Source: Paludibacteraceae bacterium
GTDB lineage: Bacteria > Bacteroidota > Bacteroidia > Bacteroidales > Paludibacteraceae
Direction of reading: 5' to 3'
Assembly (NCBI GenBank): GCA_017556705.1
Contig: JAFYMG010000001.1
Coordinates: forward strand, 124,001 to 188,000
DNA: 64,000 nucleotides
Of the stretch, positions 8,470 to 16,248 are shown in pieces; position 1 is the first letter of the stretch, and each line of letters begins with the position of its first letter. The position numbers and the translations under genes were made by a program. The notes below the pieces were generated by a model. It had not been told where the DNA came from and did no database searches. It saw only the letters and a program-made list of their open reading frames with translations.

Positions 8470-9033
8470 ATGATTAACTCTCAAGACGTAAAGAACGGCG
8501 TATGTATCCGCATGGACGGCCGTTTGTATTTTGTAATTGACTTCCTGCACGTTAAGCCAGGAAAGGGTAACACCATTATGCGTGTTAAGTTTAAAGATGT
8601 AGTAGACGGTCGCGTATTGGAGCGCCGCTTCAACATCGGTGAGAAACTCGAGGATGTACGCGTTGAGCGCCGTCCATACCAATACCTCTACAAAGAGGGT
8701 GAGGAGTACATCTTCATGAACCAAGAGACTTTCGAACAAGTACCTATCGGTCACGACCTTATCACTGGCGTTGACTTCCTCAAAGAGGGTTTTGTTTGCG
8801 ACGTTGTATCTGACGCTTCTACCGACACTATCCTCTTCGCTGAGTTGCCAACCAAGGTGGAGTTGGTTATCTCTTACACCGAGCCAGGTCTCAAGGGCGA
8901 TACTGCTACCAACACCCTCAAGCCTGCTACTCTCGAGACAGGTGCTGAGATCCGTGTACCTCTCTTCTGCAACGAAGGTGAGACTATCCGCGTAGATACC
9001 CGCGATGGTAGCTACTGCGAGCGCGTTCGCTAA
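8470..9033 (+). CDS. efp: Translation elongation factor P
   Basis: 187 residues, the usual length. EF-P relieves ribosome stalling at polyproline. The N-terminal KOW-like domain ends in the loop VKPGKGN, where K32 occupies the tip that is modified in other bacteria. Two OB-fold domains follow, with the C-terminal signature GAEIRVPLFCNEGETIRVDT and the final GSYCERV. No EpmA, EpmB or YmfI-type modification gene is nearby. The gene has its own promoter and a strong downstream terminator. Confidence 0.97.
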   Translation: MINSQDVKNGVCIRMDGRLYFVIDFLHVKPGKGNTIMRVKFKDVVDGRVLERRFNIGEKLEDVRVERRPYQYLYKEGEEYIFMNQETFEQVPIGHDLITGVDFLKEGFVCDVVSDASTDTILFAELPTKVELVISYTEPGLKGDTATNTLKPATLETGAEIRVPLFCNEGETIRVDTRDGSYCERVR

Positions 9034-9111
9034 TCAATAATTTAGTTTGGTCTGTGTGGAAACAACAATACTACACCACACTGCACCATTCTAAACAATA
9101 CTAAACAATGT

Positions 9112-9162
9112 AAAAGTTTCAAAGGTTTCAATCATTCAATACTGAGACCCTTGAAACTTTTT
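9112..9162 (+). terminator. Terminator of efp
   Basis: AAAAGTTTCAAAGG pairs with CCCTTGAAACTTTT across a loop of about 20 bases and ends in five T. It covers a possible TTG start at 9151 of the next gene, which supports the ATG at 9169 instead. Confidence 0.8.
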
Positions 9163-9168
9163 GCAATT

Positions 9169-10602
9169 ATGATAGTTGACAACCCTAAAATAGACCTCCC
9201 TATCCTTCACCTCGTGGGTGAAGAGGCTGACCGTCTTGGTTTAGAGTGTTATGTGATTGGTGGCTGGGTGCGCGACCTCTTCCTCCATCGCGAGAGCATC
9301 GACATTGATGTAGTCGTCGTTGGTAGTGGCATCTCCCTTGCTCAAGCCGTGGCCAAACGCCTTGGCAAAAAGGCACACTTAAGTGTCTTCAAGACCTACG
9401 GCACAGCCCAAGTCAAGCGTGGCGACATCGAACTGGAGTTCGTGGGTGCCCGCCGCGAGAGTTACCAACATGACTCCCGCAACCCTATCGTGGAGGACGG
9501 TACGCTCGAAGACGACCAAAACCGTCGCGATTTTACTATCAATGCCATGGCTATCTGTCTCAACAAAGATCGCTATGGCGAACTCCTTGACCCCTTTGGC
9601 GGCATGGAGGATATGCAAGAGTGCACCATCCGCACCCCGCTCGACCCCGACATAACCTATTCCGATGACCCTCTGCGCATGATGCGTGCCGTGCGTTTCG
9701 CTACTCAACTCGGCTTCTATCTAGATAGAGAAACCTTCGATTCCATCGAGAGAAATCGCGAACGAATCAAGATTATTACCCGCGAACGCATTGCCGAAGA
9801 ACTCAATAAGATCATGCTCTCGCGCCGCCCTTCTGTGGGATGGCTTTTGCTAGACAAAACAGGACTCCTTCCGCTCATTTTCCCCGAACTTGCTGCTCTC
9901 AAAGGCGTAGAGACCAAAGACGGAAAAGGGCACAAGGATGTCTTCTACCATACCCTCCAAGTTTTGGATAATTTGTCGATGAAATTATCGTCCGAGCAAA
10001 TGCAAGGTAAGAAATCGGACAATTTGTGGCTTCGTTGGGCAGCTTTGCTCCACGATATCGGCAAACCCAAGTCCAAAGCATGGGACGATCAAGCGGGCTG
10101 GACATTCCGCAACCACAACTACCTCGGTGCCAAGATGATTCCCCGTATCTTCAAGGCGATGAAACTGCCGCTCAACGAGAAGATGCAGTATGTCATCAAG
10201 ATGGTGGACCTCCACATGCGCCCTATCAACCTCATTGAGGATACAGTCACCGACTCGGCTGTTCGCCGCCTCTTGTTTGAAGCGGGCAACGACATTGATG
10301 ACCTCATGCTTCTCTGCGATGCAGACATCACTTCTCGCAACGAGGAGAAGGTGCGCCGTTTCCGTAAGAACTACGAACTGGTGCGGCAAAAGATGATCGA
10401 GCTCGAGGAGAAGGACCGTATCCGCAATTTCCAACCGCCCGTGCGTGGCGAAGAGATCATGCAACTGCTCGGTCTCGAACCTTGTGCCCGTGTCGGCGAA
10501 CTCAAAAACGCAATCAAAGATGCAATCTTGGACGGCATCATACCCAACGAGTACGAAGCCGCCAAAGCATATTTATTAAAGATAGCAAACGAAATAAAAT
10601 AA
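9169..10602 (+). CDS. cca: CCA-adding enzyme / poly(A) polymerase family nucleotidyltransferase with HD domain
   Basis: 477 residues from the ATG at 9169. The class II nucleotidyltransferase head shows VIGGWVRDLFL and the metal-binding DIDVVV (residues about 22-50), then GDIELEFVGARRESY and RRDFTINAMA. The neck RMMRAVRFATQLGF follows. An HD domain comes after (about 270-400) with RWAALLHDIGKPK. The head plus HD layout is common in Bacteroidota tRNA nucleotidyltransferases that repair CCA ends. Because tRNA-Cys here already encodes CCA, a repair role is plausible. NadB follows 150 bases downstream. Confidence 0.93.
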   Translation: MIVDNPKIDLPILHLVGEEADRLGLECYVIGGWVRDLFLHRESIDIDVVVVGSGISLAQAVAKRLGKKAHLSVFKTYGTAQVKRGDIELEFVGARRESYQHDSRNPIVEDGTLEDDQNRRDFTINAMAICLNKDRYGELLDPFGGMEDMQECTIRTPLDPDITYSDDPLRMMRAVRFATQLGFYLDRETFDSIERNRERIKIITRERIAEELNKIMLSRRPSVGWLLLDKTGLLPLIFPELAALKGVETKDGKGHKDVFYHTLQVLDNLSMKLSSEQMQGKKSDNLWLRWAALLHDIGKPKSKAWDDQAGWTFRNHNYLGAKMIPRIFKAMKLPLNEKMQYVIKMVDLHMRPINLIEDTVTDSAVRRLLFEAGNDIDDLMLLCDADITSRNEEKVRRFRKNYELVRQKMIELEEKDRIRNFQPPVRGEEIMQLLGLEPCARVGELKNAIKDAILDGIIPNEYEAAKAYLLKIANEIK

Positions 10603-10632
10603 CTTCCACTATTTACTTAAGATTCAGCGGTT

Positions 10633-10731
10633 GCGTTTTGGAATGTTCTCCAAAATGCAGAGCGGTGGCAATAAAATCAGAGACGAGGAATAAAAGATTT
10701 ATTAGATTTCTCGAACCCTTAGGGCGAGTAG
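10633..10731. other. Two hairpins in the cca-nadB gap
   Basis: A 10-bp stem at 10633-10658 (GCGTTTTGGA with TCCAAAATGC) and a second, interrupted one near 10712-10731 (CTCGAACCC / GGGCGAG). Neither is followed by a T run, so they are not clear terminators. The second resembles the GC hairpin modules of the repeat arrays. Confidence 0.4.
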
Positions 10732-10751
10732 GAGGTTTAAAATTATAACAT

Positions 10752-12350
10752 ATGAAAAAGTATGATTTTCTCATCATCGGTGGCGGTGTAGCGGGCATGA
10801 GTTTCGCCCTCAAGGTCGCTCGCGCACAGAAGTATCGTATTGCACTCTGCTGCAAGACGACCCTCGAAGAAACCAACACCAGCCGTGCGCAAGGCGGTAT
10901 CGCCAGTGTAACCAACATGCTCGTAGATGACTTCGAGAAGCATATCCACGACACCATGGTGGCGGGCGACTGGCTCAGCGACCCTGCTGCGGTAGAGCAA
11001 GTAGTGCGCCAAGCCCCTAAGCAGATCGAGGAACTCGTCAACTGGGGCGTGAACTTCGACAAAAAGGACGACGGTACCTTTGACCTCCACCGTGAGGGCG
11101 GACACTCCGAGTTTCGTATCCTCCACCATGCTGACGATACAGGCGCAGAGATCCAACGTGGACTCATGGCTGCGGTACGCAACAACCCCTATATTGATGT
11201 CCTCGAAAATCATTTCGCCGTAGAGATCATTACCCAACACCACCTCGGCGTGCGTGTCACTCGTCGCACTCCCGATATTGAGTGCTATGGTGCCTATATC
11301 CTCAACCCTGAGACGGGCAAGATTGATACCTACCTCAGCCGCATCACCCTCATGGCAACAGGCGGCACAGGCGCAGTCTATGCTACCACCACTAACCCTA
11401 ATGTGGCTACGGGCGATGGCATCGCCATGGTCTATCGTGCCAAAGGACAAGTCAAAGACATGGAGTTTGTACAATTCCACCCAACTGCCCTGTATAACCC
11501 TGCAGAATCTCACCCTGCTTACCTCATTACCGAGGCGATGCGTGGTTACGGAGGTATATTGCGCCTACCTAATGGCGAGGAGTTTATGCAGAAATACGAT
11601 CCACGCCTCTCTCTCGCCCCACGCGACATCGTCGCACGTGCTATCGACAACGAGATGAAGATCCACGGTCTCGACCATGTCTGTCTCGATGTCACACACA
11701 AAGACCCCGAAGAGACAAAACACCACTTCCCTAATATCTACGCCAAGTGCCTCAGTCTTGGTATTGATATCACCAAGGAATATATTCCTGTTACCCCATG
11801 TGCGCACTATATGTGTGGCGGTATCAAGGTGGACTTGGATGCGCAATCCTCTATCCGTCGTCTGTATGCGGTGGGTGAGTGCAGTTGCACAGGCTTGCAT
11901 GGTGGCAATCGCTTGGCTTCTAACTCCCTCATCGAGGCAGTTGTTTATGCAGATGCGGCAGCCAAACACTCGCTCAGTATGATCGAAACTTACGATTTCA
12001 ACGAGAATATCCCTGACTGGAACGACGAAGGCACCATGACCAACGAGGAGTATGTCCTCATTTCGCAGGATATGCGTGAGGTGGGTCAAGTGATGTCCAC
12101 CTATGTGGGTATTGTCCGCAGCGACTTACGTTTGCGCCGTGCTTGGGAGCGTCTAGATTTGTTGTATGAAGAGACCGAAGACCTCTTCAAACGTGTCAAG
12201 GCCACCAAGGATATCTGCGAGCTGCGCAATATGATCAATGTGGGTTATTTGATCACTCGCCAAGCCCTCGAGCGCAAAGAGTCCCGTGGCTTACACTACA
12301 CCATTGACTATCCCAAAAGCCCCGACACCAACACCAACGAAGTGTGGTAA
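10752..12350 (+). CDS. nadB: L-aspartate oxidase
   Basis: 532 residues. NadB oxidises L-aspartate to iminoaspartate, the first step of de novo NAD synthesis. The FAD-binding Rossmann motif GGGVAGMSFALKVA is at residues about 10-23, followed by TNTSRAQGGIASV-type contacts (NTSRAQGGIA). Active-site regions include EGGHSEFRILHHADDTG and PCAHYMCGGIKVD. The FAD-binding C-terminal segment is GLHGGNRLASNSLIEA, and a helical C-terminal domain follows. In anaerobes fumarate serves as electron acceptor. nadA and nadC are not adjacent. A terminator lies about 160 bases downstream. Confidence 0.96.
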   Translation: MKKYDFLIIGGGVAGMSFALKVARAQKYRIALCCKTTLEETNTSRAQGGIASVTNMLVDDFEKHIHDTMVAGDWLSDPAAVEQVVRQAPKQIEELVNWGVNFDKKDDGTFDLHREGGHSEFRILHHADDTGAEIQRGLMAAVRNNPYIDVLENHFAVEIITQHHLGVRVTRRTPDIECYGAYILNPETGKIDTYLSRITLMATGGTGAVYATTTNPNVATGDGIAMVYRAKGQVKDMEFVQFHPTALYNPAESHPAYLITEAMRGYGGILRLPNGEEFMQKYDPRLSLAPRDIVARAIDNEMKIHGLDHVCLDVTHKDPEETKHHFPNIYAKCLSLGIDITKEYIPVTPCAHYMCGGIKVDLDAQSSIRRLYAVGECSCTGLHGGNRLASNSLIEAVVYADAAAKHSLSMIETYDFNENIPDWNDEGTMTNEEYVLISQDMREVGQVMSTYVGIVRSDLRLRRAWERLDLLYEETEDLFKRVKATKDICELRNMINVGYLITRQALERKESRGLHYTIDYPKSPDTNTNEVW

Positions 12351-12513
12351 TCTTTTTCCTCCTTGCCGCAGGGATGTGTTGTTTCCTTGCGGAATTGTTG
12401 TGGGAATATGTTGTTTGTGTTGGTGTTAAAAATAATTGTCACAATTGTTAATGTTATTGTTTAGATCCGAGTTATTTGTTTTCTAATCTCAACTCGTATA
12501 TAATTTTCTATAC

Positions 12514-12542
12514 AGAGCACTTCCTCCGAAGTGCTCTTTTTT
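12514..12542 (+). terminator. Terminator after nadB
   Basis: The perfect stem AGAGCACTTC / GAAGTGCTCT (12514-12523 with 12528-12537) has loop CTCC and an eight-base T run. The 160 bases between the nadB stop and this stem are GT-rich with no gene. Confidence 0.9.
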
Positions 12543-12554
12543 GTTACCTTCGCT

Positions 12555-12597
12555 ACAGCCTATCGCCTAATAGGCGCAGCCGTCCTGTAGATAGGCA
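12555..12597. repeat. Heptamer-hairpin element downstream of nadB
   Basis: Words CCTATCG and CCTAATA surround the palindrome CGCCTAATAGGCG, then GCAGCCG, TCCTGTA and GATAGGC. It is a degenerate member of the array family described at 6418, 55041 and 56331. Confidence 0.55.
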
Positions 12598-12640
12598 ATA
12601 AATGTTTATCACTTTTCTGTTACATGGAGGTACTATAACC

Positions 12641-12690
12641 GCCCCGAATTGTGTGGTTATTGTCTGGTTATAGTATGGTTATTGTGTGGT
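12641..12690. repeat. 11-base phased TGGTTAT repeats upstream of the NlpC/P60 gene
   Basis: TGGTTAT begins at 12654, 12665 and 12676, with a fourth partial copy at 12687, each exactly 11 bases apart. A 10-base inverted copy (TACTATAACC, 12641-12650) matches 12666-12675. The cluster ends about 68 bases before the -33 box, so it could be a multi-site operator. Confidence 0.7.
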
Positions 12691-12757
12691 GCAAGTAGGG
12701 AAAATATGCCTATTCTTGTAGCGAAATGTATAAATAAAGCATTTTTTGTCAATGATA

Positions 12758-12789
12758 TTTGTATTTGTCAGAAAATAGCACTACCTTTG
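12758..12789 (+). promoter_or_regulatory. Promoter of the NlpC/P60 gene
   Basis: TTTG at 12758-12761 and TACCTTTG at 12782-12789 with a 20-base spacer. The start codon lies 33 bases past the -7 box. Confidence 0.85.
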
Positions 12790-12821
12790 CGGTGAAATAG
12801 AATAGCCACAATAACGAATAT

Positions 12822-13637
12822 ATGTTTGCCATCAATCATTGCACAGTCACTCCTGTGCGTCAAGAACCATCCGAAGGTAGCGAGCAATTGACCCAATTGC
12901 TCTTCGGCGAAGTATGCGAAGTCCTAGACCGTCTGCCCCGATGGACCAAAATCCGCTCTACATTGGACGGACAAGAAGGTTGGGTGGATTTTAAGATGTT
13001 AACCTCCGCCAATAGCCCATATCCAATATCCCATATCCAAGCCGTAGTGGCTGTCCCAATGGCCGTTGCCACCGCTATGGAGACAGGCGAGGAACTGATG
13101 CTCACCCTCGGCACACGCCTCCCCAACTACGCCCACGGTACTTTCGAAGTCCTTGGCAAACAATATCTAATAGACCCCGCTTGTGTCTCTCAGCCTATAT
13201 CCAATAGCCCTTTAGGGCGTCCAATAGGCGGAACGCCGTCCGATAGCCACAATGTTTGCGCCATTGCGCAAACATTGCTCAACGCCCCCTACCTCTGGGG
13301 CGGCAAGAATGCGATGGGAATGGACTGTTCTGGATTTACGCAAGTAGTTTATGCAACTCAAGGTATCAACCTTCTTCGCAATGCCCGCGAACAAATGACA
13401 CAAGGCGAGATAGTGGCTTCGTTAGCAGATGCCCTACCAGGCGACCTGGCATTCTTTGACCATGCTGACCGCGACCCTAACGCCACCAACATCTCGCATG
13501 TGGGATTGCTCTTGGACAACAAAACAATTATCCACTGCTCGGGTTGCGTGCATGTGGATGGTATAGATGAGATGGGTATTCATCTCGCCGATGGAGAATT
13601 GACTCACCATCTCGTTCAAGTCAAACGATATCTATAA
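12822..13637 (+). CDS. NlpC/P60 family cell-wall peptidase with SH3-like domain
   Basis: 271 residues. An N-terminal SH3-like domain (about 10-65, ending in GQEGWVDFKML) is joined to a C-terminal NlpC/P60 cysteine peptidase domain (about 145-271). The catalytic cysteine sits in GMDCSGFTQVVY and the histidine in NISHVGLLLD. The order resembles YkfC-type gamma-D-glutamyl-diamino acid endopeptidases that cleave murein peptides. No signal peptide is visible, which suits a cytoplasmic recycling enzyme. The protein carries two in-frame repeat tracts, at residues about 63-74 and 126-142, described separately. Confidence 0.85.
   Translation: MFAINHCTVTPVRQEPSEGSEQLTQLLFGEVCEVLDRLPRWTKIRSTLDGQEGWVDFKMLTSANSPYPISHIQAVVAVPMAVATAMETGEELMLTLGTRLPNYAHGTFEVLGKQYLIDPACVSQPISNSPLGRPIGGTPSDSHNVCAIAQTLLNAPYLWGGKNAMGMDCSGFTQVVYATQGINLLRNAREQMTQGEIVASLADALPGDLAFFDHADRDPNATNISHVGLLLDNKTIIHCSGCVHVDGIDEMGIHLADGELTHHLVQVKRYL
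13009..13043. repeat. Five tandem heptamers inside the NlpC/P60 gene
   Basis: Five consecutive 7-base words related to CCAATAG and CCCATAT. They lie within the coding region and encode part of the linker after the SH3-like domain (SANSPYPISHIQ). The same CCAATA word is used in the hairpin array 160 bases further on. Confidence 0.75.
13196..13247. repeat. Heptamer-hairpin array in frame inside the NlpC/P60 gene
   Basis: TCCAATA, hairpin GCCCTTTAGGGCG, TCCAATA, hairpin GGCGGAACGCCG, TCCGATA. The second half matches the array in the udk leader (6430-6455). It is read in frame as residues about 126-142 (SNSPLGRPIGGTPSDS), just before the catalytic domain. Confidence 0.85.
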
Positions 13638-13648
13638 TTCTTTCTGCT

Positions 13649-14263
13649 ATGCGCAGAACTATCTGCATACTTATATTATCTTTGACAACCATCCATGCAT
13701 GGAGCAATAATCAGCAGAATTCCCCGATTCCATCGCATGAAATGTCGTTTGTAGAGAAGGTAGAACTACAGGTTAAAAACAACGATACGTTCTACCTAGC
13801 ACGCATGCACGACATCTATGTATATCCTAAACTCGTATTCCGCAACAAACAGCAAGAGCGTTTCTATTGGAAGACAGTGCGTGATGTCAAAAAAACCTTG
13901 CCCTTTGCAAAGTTGCTAGCACAAGAGATGGTATTTGCAGATCAACAGTTGGCCATGATACCCGATAAGAAAATGCGTAAACGATGGTGGAAAGATCATG
14001 AGAAATATCTGTTTAAGAAGTACGAGCAAGATTTCCGCAAAATGACAGCTTCACAAGGACAAATGCTCATGAAACTCATGGATCGTGAGAGTGACCGAAC
14101 TAGTTATGAGATTATCAAGCACTACAGAGGCAAAGCCAGTGCTAATTTCTGGCAGTTCGTCGCCAAACTCTTCAAAAACGATCTAAAAGAAGGATATGAT
14201 GCGGAAGATAAAGATCGCATCATCGAGCGAGTAATCAATCTGGTAGAAGCTGGACAATTATAA
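13649..14263 (+). CDS. DUF4294 family exported protein
   Basis: 204 residues with an N-terminal signal peptide (residues 1-18). The body matches the Bacteroidota DUF4294 pattern as I recall it: NNDTFYLARMHDIYVYPK, FYWKTVRDVKKTLPFAKLL, LMKLMDRESDRTSYEIIKHY and a C-terminal ERVINLVEAGQL. The function of this family is unknown. It starts 11 bases after the NlpC/P60 stop, so the two are likely cotranscribed, and a terminator overlaps its stop codon. Confidence 0.85.
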   Translation: MRRTICILILSLTTIHAWSNNQQNSPIPSHEMSFVEKVELQVKNNDTFYLARMHDIYVYPKLVFRNKQQERFYWKTVRDVKKTLPFAKLLAQEMVFADQQLAMIPDKKMRKRWWKDHEKYLFKKYEQDFRKMTASQGQMLMKLMDRESDRTSYEIIKHYRGKASANFWQFVAKLFKNDLKEGYDAEDKDRIIERVINLVEAGQL

Positions 14264-14291
14264 AAGGAGTGATATCAATATCACTCCTTTT
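14262..14291. terminator. Bidirectional terminator between convergent genes
   Basis: A near-perfect 14-bp palindrome AAAAGGAGTGATAT / ATATCACTCCTTTT with a two-base loop, starting at the last base of the DUF4294 stop. A and T runs on both sides let it serve this gene and the minus-strand rfbB gene. Confidence 0.85.
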
Positions 14292-14336
14292 ACATTATAT
14301 GCGATTAACCACAAGTGTCTATAACCTTCCTACGAA

Positions 14337-15467
14337 TTATCTGCCTCTGTACATATCTTCGTAGTACTTCTCGTATTCACCTGAAGTGATGTTGTCCATC
14401 CATTCTTGGTGCTCGAGGTACCAACAAACGGTCTTTTCGATGCCCTCTTCAAACTGCAAAGATGGCTCCCAACCTAGTTCGGCTTGCAACTTACGTGAGT
14501 CTATAGCATAGCGCATATCATGACCTGCGCGGTCAGTAACATAGGTAATGAGGTTCATGTCTTCTCCCTCTTCACGGCCCAATAGACGATCTACAGTATT
14601 GATCACCACGCGGATGATATCAATATTTTTCCACTCGTTGAAACCGCCGATATTATAGGTCTCTGCCACAGTGCCTTTGTGGAAAATCAAATCTATCGCA
14701 CGTGCGTGATCTTCCACGTAGAGCCAGTCGCGTACATTCTCGCCTTTGCCATACACTGGCAAGGGTTTACGATGGCGGATATTGTTGATAAACAGCGGAA
14801 TCAACTTCTCTGGGAATTGATATGGGCCATAGTTATTCGAGCAGTTAGTCACAATAGTAGGCATGCCATAGGTATCATGGAATGCACGCACAAAATGGTC
14901 GCTACTTGCCTTGGATGCAGAATATGGACTGTGAGGGTTATACTTGGTAGTTTCCACAAAGAAATCTTCGCCATATGCCTCATGATGCTCTGACGATGCT
15001 TGGGTAGAGAATGGAGGAGTGATGCCCTCTGGATGCGTCATCTCTAATGCGCCATATACCTCGTCGGTAGAGATATGGTAGAAGCGCTTACCATCGTATT
15101 TCTCGGGTTGAGCCTCCCAATAGAGCTTCGCTGCTTGCAAGAGCGAAAGTGTACCCATCACATTGGTGCGAGCAAAGGTAAATGGATCCTTGATTGAGCG
15201 ATCCACATGGCTCTCCGCTGCAAGGTGGATAATACCAGTCACATGCTCTTCTTGCATAAGGGCGTAGATGGTATCAAAATCGCAAATATCGGCCTTGACA
15301 AAACGATAGTTCGGTTTATCCTCAATGTCCTTGAGGTTGGCCAAGTTACCTGCATAGGTCAGTTTATCCACATTGATAATGCGATACTCTGGGTACTTGT
15401 TGACGAAAAGTCGTACTACATGGCTGCCGATAAATCCTGCGCCACCAGTGATAATGAGAGATTTCAT
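14337..15467 (-). CDS. rfbB: dTDP-glucose 4,6-dehydratase
   Basis: 376 residues. It converts dTDP-glucose to dTDP-4-keto-6-deoxyglucose for rhamnose and related sugars. The NAD-binding motif is TGGAGFIGSHVVRLF (residues 7-21). The active site shows HISTDEVYGALE (Thr-Asp-Glu triad) and the YSASK tyrosine-lysine pair. The sugar-binding region is NNYGPYQFPEKLIPLFI. It is a short-chain dehydrogenase of the extended class and full length. rfbA, rfbC and rfbD are not adjacent, so the dTDP-rhamnose genes must be elsewhere. The birA gene ends 29 bases upstream on the same strand. Confidence 0.95.
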   Translation of the reverse strand: MKSLIITGGAGFIGSHVVRLFVNKYPEYRIINVDKLTYAGNLANLKDIEDKPNYRFVKADICDFDTIYALMQEEHVTGIIHLAAESHVDRSIKDPFTFARTNVMGTLSLLQAAKLYWEAQPEKYDGKRFYHISTDEVYGALEMTHPEGITPPFSTQASSEHHEAYGEDFFVETTKYNPHSPYSASKASSDHFVRAFHDTYGMPTIVTNCSNNYGPYQFPEKLIPLFINNIRHRKPLPVYGKGENVRDWLYVEDHARAIDLIFHKGTVAETYNIGGFNEWKNIDIIRVVINTVDRLLGREEGEDMNLITYVTDRAGHDMRYAIDSRKLQAELGWEPSLQFEEGIEKTVCWYLEHQEWMDNITSGEYEKYYEDMYRGR

Positions 15468-15495
15468 AATATTTAATGATTTAAAAATTCAAAAA

Positions 15496-16248
15496 TTATA
15501 TTACAAAGCGTATTTGCTTAAAGTGGTATTTCTTTTCTTCGTTATTTTGCAATCGTAACATCAGCTCCCCCTGCTCGGTAATACCGATGAATTGGGCGAG
15601 AAAGGCATTTTCAACACCCTTTTGTACTATGGATGTAGGTGTGATATTTACCTCGCGCTCCATATATTCATGCCATCCTTCGTTGCGGTATAGATGTTGC
15701 ATATAAGCCACCTTGATCTCCTCCGTTGTGCGCAATTCCCATGATTTCATTGAGCAAATCCACTCATTCATCAGCACTTCTACATCATACTCCTCACCTG
15801 TTATTTCCTTCATTGAGATTGGATTGGGCGCATTGCTTAGCCACTGCGTTTGATTTACATTCACTCCTATCCCCACGATACTATACCCTACATATTGTCC
15901 CGACAGGCTATTTTCAATCAGTATACCTACTATTTTTTTATCTCCAAAATAAATATCATTTGGCCATTTGATAGTCAGTTGCTCTTGTGGCAAATACTTC
16001 GCCAACGTATCCCAAAGTGCCACTGCCACCAACATCGACAGTCGCCATTGCTTTGCCGCATGTATCCCCTCGTATCTTAGCAAAGCAGAAAATAATAGGT
16101 TCTTGCCCGCTTCACTCTCCCAACTATTACCTGCTTGTCCGCGCCCTGCTGTTTGAAAGTCCGTTCGGATGGTGTAGAGGTGAGGTAACGCATCGGAATA
16201 TTGCTCTCGCAATAGTGTCGAAGTGCTATATGTTTGCTTTATATACAT
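15496..16248 (-). CDS. birA: Biotin-[acetyl-CoA-carboxylase] ligase
   Basis: 250 residues, a class I biotin protein ligase without the N-terminal DNA-binding domain, so it is unlikely to act as a repressor. The biotinyl-AMP loop is GRGQAGNSW (residues 35-43), the catalytic lysine region IKWPNDIYFGDKKIVGILIE, and VGIGVNVNQ closes the ligase domain. A short SH3-like C-terminal domain follows. Its start overlaps the end of the PBP4 gene by 23 bases, implying the two are transcribed together. Confidence 0.93.
   Translation of the reverse strand: MYIKQTYSTSTLLREQYSDALPHLYTIRTDFQTAGRGQAGNSWESEAGKNLLFSALLRYEGIHAAKQWRLSMLVAVALWDTLAKYLPQEQLTIKWPNDIYFGDKKIVGILIENSLSGQYVGYSIVGIGVNVNQTQWLSNAPNPISMKEITGEEYDVEVLMNEWICSMKSWELRTTEEIKVAYMQHLYRNEGWHEYMEREVNITPTSIVQKGVENAFLAQFIGITEQGELMLRLQNNEEKKYHFKQIRFVI

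Noticed and set aside
9151..9168. TTG start for the CCA-adding enzyme
   Set aside because: The TTG lies inside the stem of the efp terminator; the ATG at 9169 gives the expected N-terminus.
10728..10751. Strong Shine-Dalgarno site for nadB (AGGAGG at 10730)
   Set aside because: It is about 16 bases from the ATG, too far to be a normal site, and these bacteria make little use of Shine-Dalgarno pairing.
12351..12513. Small RNA (for example SRP RNA) after nadB
   Set aside because: The sequence is GT-rich, lacks the conserved SRP loop bases and has no promoter; it looks like the 3' end of the nadB mRNA.
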